NCBI GenBank assembly: GCA_035236585.1
Contig: CP141137.1
Location: 42,244,057 to 42,308,056 of the forward strand
Length of the DNA: 64,000 bases
From: Warburgia ugandensis
Taxonomy: Eukaryota > Streptophyta > Magnoliopsida > Canellales > Canellaceae
Reading direction: 5' to 3'
In this document: positions 35,935-45,813 of the stretch, in pieces
How positions within the stretch are numbered: position 1 is the first letter of the stretch
Layout: the number at the start of each line of letters is the position of its first letter
Notes under the pieces: model-generated
Databases searched by the model: none
The model's input: the letters and a program-made list of their open reading frames with translations, nothing else
Told to the model about the DNA's origin: nothing
Made by a program: the position numbers and the translations under genes

Positions 35935-36458
35935 ACTTTAGCAATGGCTTGTGAATAATTCAATATTCCAATTAGTGCAAAATGCTTAATTCATATATAA
36001 ATAACATGTTTTCTTAAATCTCCCCTACCAAACATAGCTTGCTGAGATATCGTAAATGTTTCATGTTTACAATATCTCAAATATAGACAGACAAGAGAAG
36101 ACATAGACAAGCAAGAGGAGATCAATAGTTATATTATGTACTTAGGTATATGTTTTGTTAATGTTTTGTATTGTGTAGTTAGTGATTTGGATTATACTGC
36201 TTGGACATTTAATATAATGATTATAGGGGCTGTGTATGTGAACTACTGGACGAGTCTTAGATTTTTCATAAATTGTATATCTATCTTCTACAAAAACTAT
36301 ATTATGTATAGTATGGGAGTTGAAGTAATACCCGCGGTTTTGGAAAAATAAATTTTAAAGAAAACTATCTTCCGCTATTTTTGAATTTTAAAATTACAGG
36401 CATACCACCTTTTGAAAATAAATGCAAAAACTTTTCATGAAAAACCCAGGATGTCACA
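35935..36458 (+). mobile_element. 3' LTR of the nested element, last segment
   Basis: It resumes with acttt after the solo LTR and ends 'aaaacccaggatgtcaca', followed by the ATTTC duplication. It contains the LTR hairpin at 36,044-36,078 and the 'ggggctgtgtatgtgaac' block also found at about 3,363. Confidence 0.85.
36044..36078 (+). repeat. Conserved LTR hairpin in the nested element's 3' LTR
   Basis: gagatatcgtaaa and tttacaatatctc pair over 13 bp with one mismatch, 380 bp before the LTR end. Confidence 0.75.
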
Positions 36459-36463
36459 ATTTC
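36459..36463. repeat. Target site duplication ATTTC (right)
   Basis: Identical to 19,992-19,996. The pararetrovirus fossil continues immediately after it. Confidence 0.85.
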
Positions 36464-37594
36464 TATGAGGTAGATTATCTTCATAAAAATAGTAAAATTA
36501 CTATTACTTCTTTAGCTTTTGTAAATCCTTATAAAGTCTCAGATACACCATCTAAATCTACAACAAAAAAAAAAAATTATGTAAAAAATAATTAGTCCTA
36601 ATTAAGGAATATATTCAAGCTTCTTAGTTTGACCAATTTCCTATTCCATCCAACATCCAATGAATATGAAATCTTCATCACTCTAGTCATTCCTCATAAC
36701 TTACTTCCAATATGGAAACAGAAAGGATTTACACATCTTCATTTTGGTGCTATTAAACTCACCCTTACTTTTCGAGGTAGAAATGGTCTTCTAGTTGTCT
36801 CTAAGATTGCATTACTTGATTCTCATTTCAAAGAATGTCAACATGCCTATATTGGTATAGTTCAAACAACATTAAATGCTAACACTATTTTGATAACTTT
36901 CTTTCCAAACTTCAATATGTCAATTAGAGATCTTCATCTTTTCAATGCATTGGAAGTTCAAGTTCAAATCTCTGGAACACCCTAAGTAGAATCAACATTC
37001 AAAGAAATTCGCCACTACCAAATGATATAAAGATTGCAAAACTATGCATTTGATTTTACAATACCAGATCATGCCATCTTAATCCAAATTGATCAAGATG
37101 CAAGACCAACTTGCATTTATGTTCCGAGGCAATTATCTCATGCAAAATTTAAGGATTTGTTACTAGAAAAATGGATTACAAAGTATGAAAAGATTCATGA
37201 AGAATCTCATCCAGTTCAATCATTTACTCCAATCATCACTAGGGGAGCAGACAGACTAGTATAAACCAAATTCCTCAAATATACTTAAGTCTTCCTCTTC
37301 AAATAATACAACTATCTTCAACAAAGAACTCAACTTTATTGAACCTATATCAAGGGAAGAAAAAGAATAAAAAAACATTACAATAACAACCTAAAGAAAG
37401 ATATGAAGCACGTGATCCAATCATTAGAACTCTTGGAGAGCCATCATGTAAATTTGATTACCATGTCATCTATCCCAACAGTGACACTCATATAGAAAAT
37501 CTTTCCCAAAATAGACCTCACAAGAACCATGTTCCACCCCCCATTTCACCTTCTAAACCTCAAATATCTTTACCAAAATATTATCAAAAGGCAT
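36459..37594 (+). mobile_element. Endogenous caulimovirid fossil, right part: movement protein region
   Basis: The main readable stretch, 36,629-37,264, carries segments typical of the movement-protein region of angiosperm endogenous caulimovirids: 'FGAIKLTLTFRGRNGL', 'VSKIALLDSHFKECQHAYIG', 'TTLNANTILITFFPNFNMSI' and 'RPTCIYVPRQLSHAKF', ending 'ITKYEKIHEESHP'. Viral movement proteins form tubules or gate plasmodesmata for cell-to-cell spread; this copy is a fossil with a handful of interruptions. It is the continuation of the fossil that stops at 19,996, separated by the LTR element. The right end abuts an Athila-like LTR at 37,595. Confidence 0.85.
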
Positions 37595-38090
37595 TGATAA
37601 GTGTTTAATTTTGCATACAAACCCCCCAATTTGTTACCCATGCGTTATCGTTTATAAGGGTAAATTAGGATATTTTGGCTAGAATATGTAACACATGAAT
37701 TTTTTATTTGATGACTAAAAAATTTGACATTTTGTAGGCTCAAAGGTTAAACCAAGGTAAGTATGTAATTAATCATATTTTTCTTATACTTAATTAGATT
37801 TTTTCACTTTTTATATTAAGCGAGATGATGACCCGTCGACCGAGATCGATTGGGATGAAAATTGAAGATCAAGATCATCTTAGGACAAGGAATAAATGCA
37901 ATATAAGGAGCTAAAGGTGGCCAAAGTGGGCCCATGAACAAGGCGACAAGTTAAGGAATTCAAACCACTCAAGCCAAGGGACGTAACCATGAAGCCTAGC
38001 CAATGGAGTCCTCAAAGTTAGCCATCAAAACCATTAAGCTAAGCTAAATAGAATTCTAGGATTAGAGGAAAATCAAGAGGATTATCCATG
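37595..38090 (+). mobile_element. Incomplete 5' LTR of the Athila-like element
   Basis: TGATAAGTGTTTAATTTTGCAT starts the same way as the 3' LTR at 43,384. It continues in parallel through 'gggtaaattaggat', 'gaaaattgaagatcaagatc' and 'aaaggtggccaaagtgggcc'. The five bases before it are ggcat. Confidence 0.8.
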
Positions 38091-38390
38091 AGGACTAGAT
38101 TTCATCACTAGCTCCTTGGCCCACCTATGAATCAACCAACATCCATGTATGTCGTGATCCCAACCCTTGAGCTTTAATTTTAAAATCAACTAGAAAGAGA
38201 CTTAGGGTATCAAGCTCATAAGACCCTTTTAGAAGGATGCAATCTATTATCACTCCAATGAGTTTTGAGCACTATGGTTATAGTGGGTATCTTAAAATCC
38301 AACTAAGTTTTCCCTACCTTCTATTGACATCAATTGAGGTCTAAATGCTGTATAAATCACTTTCAAGCAGAACCAAGCTAGTAAGTAGTA

Positions 38391-38448
38391 GTCAAATCTA
38401 GATCAAAGGATGAGCTATAGTCAAATCTAGATCAAAGGATGAGCTATA
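38391..38448 (+). repeat. 29-bp tandem duplication
   Basis: The unit gtcaaatctagatcaaagg + atgagctata occurs twice without a spacer (38,391-38,419 and 38,420-38,448). A second short duplication ('atgggaaagaaactaagtt', starts 38,663 and 38,692, also 29 bp apart) lies 250 bp downstream. Confidence 0.85.
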
Positions 38449-38889
38449 TAGATCTAGGTATATGAAGCTCCTAACTATACACTAAGAAAAGATAATCAAG
38501 ACACTGTTCGATTAACTATTACTAGGATTTGATTATGCAACACTTAGAGTTAGAGTTAGCATATAGTTAGGCCATTTAGATTAGGATAGTTTCTGCAAGG
38601 GTGCTGATATCAAAACTTAGAATTAACACCTTTTGATCTAGAGATTCCATGCACCCTTGGACAATGGGAAAGAAACTAAGTTCATGTCCCTATGGGAAAG
38701 AAACTAAGTTCATATAGTTACACGCAAACTTATTAGAAATTTTTATGCACCACTCCAACTCAACAACCCATCCTGCATAGCTTTATCTCCTACAAATTCA
38801 GACACTTTTAGTTAAAGTCAGGTGTTATCCATTACTCCCCACCTTTTATTATCAAGATCGAGAAGACCCTTACTTACATATCAAGGCAT

Positions 38890-39840
38890 TCCTTGATATT
38901 TGTGCCACATTTAAGTTTCAAAATTTTTCGGACAATGCTATTAAGCTTAGGCTATTTTGTTCTCACTCAAGGATAAAGCAAAATCATGACTCAATTCTTG
39001 GAGGTAGGTTTCATAAACACATCAAACCAATTGTCTAGGATGTTTTTGGACAAATTCTTCCCCATTCATAAAATAAATTCCCTTCATCGTGAAATTATGA
39101 ATTTCCAACAAAGGGATGATGAATAATATTACACATGTTGGGAACAATGGAATGATCTATGGCATAAATGCCCTCATCATAGATTTCCAACCCATCTGAT
39201 TATAGTTTTTCCATCAAATAAATTGTACCCTAAACACCTTTTAAAGCAAGCAAATGCACTTGGTGCATATCATAATCCTAGCAACAACAACCCGTATTCT
39301 GAGACCTATATTCCAGGATGGGCTAGGAATCTTAATTTGTCATGTTCTAAGAATACTAACTTGGGAGATACATTTGAGAACCTCCCTGCTCAAATCTTTC
39401 CTAGGATTTTCATTTCACAGCAATCACCAAGTTTTCAACTACCCCAACAAACATAGAAGCCATCAATGGAGAATAATATGCAATATATGATGAAAAAACT
39501 TAATGAAATACTATTTCCTTGCAACAAACCTAGAATCAGAGATGATGAAACATCGCTAAATTAGTGAAGGAAATGGGTAAGTTGCATGCATCTTTAAATG
39601 AAAGGGAAAAAACAAAGTTTCCTAGTCAGCCCATCCCTAACCCTAAGGGCCAATTAGAAATACGATCTAGTTCATAAAGATTGCACGAGCAAGCCAAGTC
39701 TATCACAACCCTTAGGAGTGGCCATCAGATTGATAACAAAGTAGCACATACTTAGGAAGAGGAGAATGAAAAGGCCAAAACACAAGAGAAAGAGATTAGG
39801 CAGAAACCTCTTACTCCATTTGAGCCTATAGTGGAGGCAC
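38890..39840 (+). pseudogene. Athila-like gag remnant
   Basis: Fragments match the family's capsid domain order: 'FSDNAIKLRLF', then the NFQQ-RDDE-YYTCWEQWNDL-type segment (about 39,100-39,160), then 'YPKHLLKQANALG', 'NPYSETYIPGW' and 'PSFQLPQQT'. The NPYS.TY.PGW motif is also present in the - strand gag at 48,060-48,400. A linker, 'ITTLRSG'-like near 39,698-39,720, leads to the protease. Gag would form the particle; this copy is interrupted several times. Confidence 0.8.
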
Positions 39841-40410
39841 CCTATGCCTAAAGTCCCATTCCCTCGATTACTCAACAAGGCTAAGAAAGGAACAAATTTT
39901 AATGAGATAATGGAAGTGTTTAAACATGTGCAAATAAATATTCCATTACTCAATGCTATAAAGGATATTCCTGCTTCTATCAAGTTTCTTAAAGAGCTCT
40001 CCACTACAAAGCAAAAGCTTAATGTGCAAAAGAAAGCCTCCCTCACCGAACATGTGAGCTATTTAATTCAATGCAAGATCCCATCAAAATTTAGAACTTT
40101 AGGATGTCCTACAATTTCTTGCATTATTGGAGACTATGTCATAGATAGGGCACTTCTTGACTTAGGGACTAGTATTAATGTATTGCCACATTTTGTCTAT
40201 GAGCAACTAGGGCTTGGTTAGCTTAAGCCAACTACCACCACATTATAGTTAGTTGATAGATCAATTAAGATTCCACTTGGGATGGTTGAGGATGTATTAA
40301 TACAGGTGGACTAGTTATATTTCCTTGTCAATGTCATTGTCTTGGATACCCATCCTATATCAAACCCTAGTAGTCAAATCCCAATAATTCTTAGACATTC
40401 ATTTTTGGTA
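39841..40410 (+). pseudogene. Athila-like protease region
   Basis: The segment 39,844-40,221 reads 'VPFPRLLNKAKKGTNFNEI', 'MEVFKHVQINIPLLNAIKDI', 'CPTISCIIGDYVIDRALLDL' and 'GTSINVLPHFVYEQLGLG'. The LLDLGTSINVLP segment corresponds to the family's aspartic protease signature (D-L-G-A-S). The region continues as 'VDRSIKIPLGMVEDVLIQVD'. The hAT-type element lies at its end. It is a fossil. Confidence 0.85.
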
Positions 40411-40418
40411 ATGTCCAA
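40411..40418. repeat. Target site duplication ATGTCCAA (left)
   Basis: atgtccaa is repeated exactly at 41,496-41,503. Eight base pairs is the hAT superfamily length. Confidence 0.92.
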
Positions 40419-41495
40419 TAGGGGTGGCAAAATATGACACGACACGATAACACGACACGAACCCGACACGAATTTAGTGGGTTTGGGTCGAGTCTTATCG
40501 TGTTCGTGTCATTTTCGGGTCAACCCGAAACGACACGCCAAAAATCGTGTCGTGTTCGGGTCAATCAACATGACCCATCGTGTTGACCTGTTTGACACGC
40601 GACCTATTTATTTATCGTGAACTAACAGTAATATAGGACGGTTCATTTGGAACCGTCTTATATTACAATATGATATGTAATATAGGACGGTTCATCTTGA
40701 ACTGTCCTATATATAACATGTAATAGAGAACGTTCTCCTATACAAGTATATTGTAACATGTAATATAGGACGGTTGCTCTGGAACCGTCATATACTATAA
40801 CTGTAATATAGGACGGTTTCTTTGGAACCGTCCTTTATTGTAATGTAACATGTAATATAGGACGGTTCCTTTAGAACTGTCCTATATTGTAGTGTAACAT
40901 TATATCTATGTGAGTAATGAGTTATATATTTACACTACAATATAGGACGGTTCCAAAGGAACCGTCCTTTATTGTAGTGTAAATGTATATCCATATGAGT
41001 TACATTTTACATTACAATAAAGGACGGTTCCAAAGGAACCGTCCTTTATTGTAATGTAAATGTATATCTATATGAGTTATATGTTACATTACAATATAGG
41101 ACGGTTCTTTTGGAACCGTCCTATATTGTAATGTAACATGTAATATAGGTAGTTTATGGATTGAGTAACGAGTAGGACGGTTCTCAATATCTTTTGTATA
41201 AAGTTATACCTCCGCCTAATCAAGTGTCCCTGCAATAATAGACCTATGTAGTTTGAATTTATCTTTTGTCACCCCATAATTTTTATATTAGAGCAGTAAT
41301 ATAGGACGGTTCTTCTGAAACCGTCCTATATTACTGTATTATTTATTTAATCGTGTTATATGAGTCGTGTCGTGTTCGGGTTACAGATTTTTGACACAAT
41401 TATTATGTGGGTCGTGTTCGTGTTGATCTAAACTCGAAGTGTGTCATGTTCGTGTGGACACAAACACGACCCGCCAACCCGAATTGCCAGGCCTA
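40419..41495. mobile_element. Non-autonomous hAT-type DNA transposon, 1,077 bp
   Basis: The ends taggggtggcaa and (inverted) taggcctggcaa form 12-bp terminal repeats with two mismatches, flanked by a perfect 8-bp duplication. Subterminal zones are full of acacga/cgtgtcgtg words (40,438-40,615 and 41,357-41,470), as in the plant hAT families with 'gggtggcaa' ends. There is no transposase frame, so it must have been moved in trans. The interior consists largely of nine hairpins built on aatataggacggttc/gaaccgtcctatatt. It lies in the protease region of an Athila-like fossil and is therefore younger than that element. Confidence 0.92.
40628..41336. repeat. Array of nine related hairpins in the hAT element
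   Basis: Foldbacks lie at 40,628-40,666, 40,677-40,717, 40,760-40,801, 40,803-40,841, 40,852-40,890, 40,931-40,981, 41,006-41,060, 41,081-41,139 and 41,294-41,336. Their shared stem is aatataggacggttc paired with gaaccgtcctatatt. Stems are perfect over 26 bp (41,006; 3-nt loop), 27 bp (41,081; 5-nt loop) and 18 bp (41,294; 7-nt loop), and near-perfect over 24 bp at 40,931. A half-motif (ggacggttctc) lies near 41,173 and a small palindrome gagaacgttctc at 40,726-40,737. Confidence 0.92.
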
Positions 41496-41503
41496 ATGTC
41501 CAA

Positions 41504-43370
41504 CATAAACACAATTATCCTTTGGCAATATAAAAGGTTGACCTCAATGTTTCTAACATCGACCATCAACAATTAAATCTTGATTGACTCTTACAACATG
41601 ATTGAAGATTTAATTCCAAAAGTTCTTCCACCATTGTCTACCTTCAACCCACTACAGGCCTATCTTACACAATGTAAATTCACTTTTTAATGTCTAGCTG
41701 AAGATGTTAAACTTAGCATTTACTGGGAGGCAACCTAGGGTTTTAGAGTCCCATTGTTCTACACCACTCATTTATCATCTAGATGTCCTATATTTCAAAA
41801 GATATGCTTAAGATGTCTAGTTTTTTTTTCTCTTCTTGTTAACAAAAAAAAAAAAAGTGTTTGAGGTATGGTTCCTTGCTGTGATGAGAATTGGATTTTT
41901 GGACTTAGTAAGTCTACTGTTTCCATCTCTTAATGGGAGTATATATGACTAGTTTTGCATATTACTTATGTGTTGAAGCATTTTATGAAAGTTAATTTTC
42001 AAAAAATATTTACATACAGCACATAATCAAGACAAATAAAAGGGTAAGACTTAAAGGCCCTGAGGAAAACTAGTGGAGACCTATAGCCTTGTGAGTTTAG
42101 AGACTATCTTCTTTCAAGAGAGTTATAAGTAATTCCACAGTTTTTTTACTGTACAAAATTTAGGGTGACCCCATTATCCTTGTTTTGATTTACTATCAAT
42201 AATAAATAGGAGAAATAGCTTTCCCTTCTAGAAAATTTATTAAATCTGATAGACTTTAGGAAACCTAGGAAATGACATAGGCCATCTTTGTTTAGCCTAG
42301 AGACTTAAAACTTACTCAATATAGTACACCACTAGTTAGCTCATTGAGCCTATTATTAAGCCTTTTCTCTTTTAGCCCAATTTACATTAACTAAGAACAA
42401 TCCTCAAAAGTAAATAAGCTTTACCCAATTTAAAAATGAGTAGAGTTAGTAAAAAAGTTCAAAAAGGACAAAAAGTTAAAGAAGTGAGAAAAATTAGCAG
42501 TCTTTCTTCTAAAGAAGCCAAAATAAAAAGAAAAGTGAGAAGAAAGGAATATCAAAAAAAGAAGAGAAAATTTGAAAGACAAGAATACAAAGGAAGTTCA
42601 CTTCAATAAAGTCGAGGAAGAATTGTCCAAAAACCAAACAAAAGACTTCCACTCAATTTTGAACCTATGGAATCCTTATACCCTTCTTTTATTAACTTGT
42701 CCCATGTTTCATCCTAGCTAAAGACCTCTTTATCTTCAGTGAAACATAGACTTAAAAGAGGAGATAAAAAGAAGGAATTAAGGTAAACTACCCCTACTAT
42801 TCTTGGTAGTAACATCCACTCTCTAGGATCACTTTCCTTTGTCTCATTAGCAGTTAAAAATTTATGTGAACCATTAGGTTCATTGAATCTGATCACATAA
42901 TGAGAGAAATATGTTAAACCCCTTTTCTAAGAGCTACATTTTTTATAGTATACTATGAGGATTTGAGGTCAAGACATATTTCTAATGGAATTTAAGCATA
43001 TCCAATTAGAGGTCATGACTTATGTGGTTGTACACACACATGCACTTCAAGAAATAACTAGAATGAAATATCTTTAGTATGTGCATGATTTGTAAAATTA
43101 TTAATCCTCTCCATTAAGTTGTAAAAAATTAGTAGAGTGCTAATGAATGAAGAATCTCTAAGATAAAATAAGGGACTTGACCTTTAAACTTTTTTGGGGT
43201 ATATTCACTGCAAACCCTCGCGAGGCCTAACTTGTCCACTAGGGGTAACCTAGTGATTTAATAGCTTGTTGCATGTGCTAAATGTAGTCGTGAGTACCTG
43301 AAAAGTGGAACTTTATATCAGTTTTTAAAAATTGATTTTTTTTAATGTTTTGCTTAGGAGTAGCAAAATT
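41504..43370 (+). mobile_element. Post-pol 3' region of the plus-strand Athila-like element
   Basis: After the end of the protease region (to about 41,560) comes 'gatgttaaacttagcattta' with 'ctgggaggcaacctaggg' (about 41,704), the conserved block that follows pol in Athila/Tat elements. Equivalents are inverted at about 55,840-55,885 and 63,820-63,855. The rest is non-coding, with a purine-rich run at 42,440-42,620, also present at 15,840-15,950. Confidence 0.75.
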
Positions 43371-43383
43371 TTAGTTGGGGGTA
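43371..43383 (+). other. Polypurine tract
   Basis: ttagttgggggta directly precedes the 3' LTR start tggtaatgtttaattttgc. Confidence 0.75.
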
Positions 43384-43941
43384 TGGTAATGTTTAATTTT
43401 GCATAAAAATCACCCAATTAGTTATCCATGTGTTATAACTTATAGGGGTAAATTAGGATTTTTAGACCAAAAATTGTAACACAATCGTTTTTTATCTAAT
43501 GACTCAAAATTTTAATATTTTGTAAGCTCAAAGGCTAATCTGAGATAAGTATGCAATTAATCATATTTTTTAAATATTTTAATTAGAGTTTTTACTTTTT
43601 GTAGGAAGCAGGATGGTGATTCGATAGTCAAGATCTATCAGAATGAAAATTGAAGATCAAGATCAAAAGATCAAGTCAAAGCTTAAAAGTCATCAATCCA
43701 AAGCTCAAGATCATATTAAGACAAGCAATGGATGCAATTGAAGGAGCTAAAGGTGGCCAAAGTGGGCCCATGAAGTAAGCTATGCATTCCCACCACCTTT
43801 TCATGGAAGCTGCCTTAGCCAAATTCAAGCATGAATAAGGTGACAAGCTAAGGAATTCAAGCTACTCCAGCTAAGGGATGGAGCCATGAAGCAAAGTTAA
43901 GAGAGCCATATAAGCCATGAGGATTATCCATGAGCTTCTAT

Positions 43942-45287
43942 GGGGGGTTTATTTAACCACTTATCTTGTGTGTTTCTATTAGCATATCTTCTGTGCTATT
44001 TCTTGTGTTATTTTCTGTGATATTTGAGATATGTGTCATGTGTTCTATAATATCTTCTAGGATATGGGAGATATGTTCTGTGATATCTTCTATGATATTT
44101 TTGGTGATATCTGCAATAAGTTCTAAGAGATACTTTGACATCTTTTTAATGAAAAACAATGCATCAACCAATTAGAATGCAATAATTATGATACTGTTTG
44201 ACATGATACCTTATGATAAATGAACATAGATTTCTGCCTTTTGCTTCTTTGTCCATCTTTTGGAGCAAGGACATGAATCAAAGGCCTAAAATAACCAAAC
44301 AGAATCAAATTTTGTGATAGATGGTTCGATTATTGGTAAGTCTCACATTACTTATAACTTGAAATTTTAAAGGAAATGTGAGACATTCTTCTTTTTTTTG
44401 TTATTTTTTTGGGCTTCTCTTTTTCCATGTCAAGATACATTGATTATTACCAAGAACGAGTTGAACTACGAACCTAGCAGTTAGTTATGAGAAGAGTCAT
44501 TTCCAATGGGCCCAATAATTTTCCAACATTATGAAAAAGTTTGCAGTGTGTCAATTAGTAGTGGGAATCAATTCATTGCCACATGGAGATAGCTAAAATA
44601 GAACAATGACTCTTATGACACTTAAAGATGCAAGTCGGCCCAAGATTTTGAGTGATGAACCATTTTGAGCTATCTTAGGCCACTTGTCTAACCATTTGTT
44701 CTAGATTCATTGTTTGCCATGTTTTAATTTTTTAAAATAATTTAGTTTTTTCTTATTAGGTGAGGATATTATATCTTTTTCTTAACTCATAGATATTTTT
44801 CTCAAATATCTCTACTTGCTCATCCTTGATTTAGAAAAACCTTCACGCTTCTACCATTGGAGTGTGGGCCCTAATTATCCATCAACAATCCATATCACTT
44901 GGTGAGATATGAGAGAGAGGACCTAGAAGATGAACAGTTGAGATGACCAATGGATTGGAACCCTATCTACACCTTATTGTCAAAAGAGAGGAGACACCCA
45001 TTTCTTCTCTCTATAAAAAAAATATTATGTTGAAGTTGATTTTTCTCTCTCTAGAAATAAGGAGATTTTACATTATAAAAAGGGGTTGGCATATCTTTGA
45101 TAACATCAAATATATCAACTATGATAATGTTAAATAAACTTGATATGTCACATATGCTAAGATATCACATATAAATAAACCTGATATCTCACATATGCCC
45201 AAGATATCATTGTTAAATAAGATGCACATTTGAGATATGCCATGATATCTTAGAAACGCTCAAGAAACACATTTAAATAAAACCCCC
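43942..45287. mobile_element. Non-autonomous DNA transposon with G5-TTTATTT ends
   Basis: The left end ggggggtttatttaa and right end tttaaataaaaccccc are inverted copies, differing by one base in the run of T. Both subterminal zones (43,990-44,130 and 45,100-45,270) hold many gatatc/agatatg/atatctt words in inverse orientation. The LTR sequence on both sides is continuous with the other copy of the LTR. No transposase is present. The flanking trinucleotides (tat and taa) do not form a clean duplication, so the superfamily is not assigned (Harbinger-like or other). Confidence 0.75.
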
Positions 45288-45805
45288 TAAGGGATATTTC
45301 AAAGAGAATTAAGGAAAAATTCATTAGGATAAGTTGGTATGTGGACTAATAAGATGAAATTAATCCTTCTATTTTTCATTTTTTCCCCGCCTTTCTATCA
45401 TTTTCCACCTCATCACCAAATAACACCATGAATTCAATTTTCCATTCAAGAGTCCTACCACTTTAAGACTCCTCCACCTTCTTAACTCCCAGCCCAACCA
45501 ACCAATCCCAACTTCTTAAGAAATCACTTAGTCAATCACATTTCCTCAGCGCATCTCACTTTCCTATCCTTTTTTCTACTTATCCCTTTCCTCACACTTT
45601 CTTCTCTTCCCTACCTCATCCATCCACCTAGCTTCCTAAAGGGGTGGCATCTCCCACTTACTCCACTCCAAAGGGTCATCCACCAATGCCACTTGTTCTC
45701 TTTTAAAATCCTAGCGGCCTTGACATCTTAGCCATCCAAAATAACTTGTTTTTGTCCCCACCACACCTCATTATTAGGGCATCCTAGAAAAAATATAATA
45801 AAAAC

Positions 45806-45813
45806 TATAAAAA
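45806..45813 (+). promoter_or_regulatory. Putative LTR TATA box
   Basis: tataaaaa in 'aaaactataaaaatccagc' lies in the LTR shortly before a pyrimidine-rich transcribed-leader-like stretch. Weak on its own; the related - strand LTR has tataaata at a comparable place. Confidence 0.35.

Larger units (their letters stand above)
19997..36458 (+). mobile_element. Long-LTR Ty3/gypsy-type element inserted in the pararetrovirus fossil
   Basis: The element is bounded by TG...CA and a perfect ATTTC duplication. It has a 5' LTR piece (19,997-20,567), an internal region (20,568-23,922), a polypurine tract (23,923-23,936) and a 3' LTR starting at 23,937 and ending at 36,458. The 3' LTR is split by two later solo LTRs (26,827-30,654 and 31,448-35,934); without them it would be about 4.2 kb. 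Over the first 571 bp the two LTRs differ at about 55 sites by hand count, roughly 10%. That means an age of a few million years or more, depending on the substitution rate. No intact protein domain remains inside, so it is broken. The end of its internal region ('gaatttcgaggacaaaattc') is of the Tekay/Del-like chromovirus type. Confidence 0.85.

Noticed and set aside
43953-44175. Isoleucine/serine-rich frames on both strands
   Set aside because: They are produced by the repeated gatatc/agatat words of the transposon's subterminal zone.
44943-45137. 64-codon frame inside the inverted-repeat transposon
   Set aside because: No similarity to any transposase motif and AT-rich; more likely chance.
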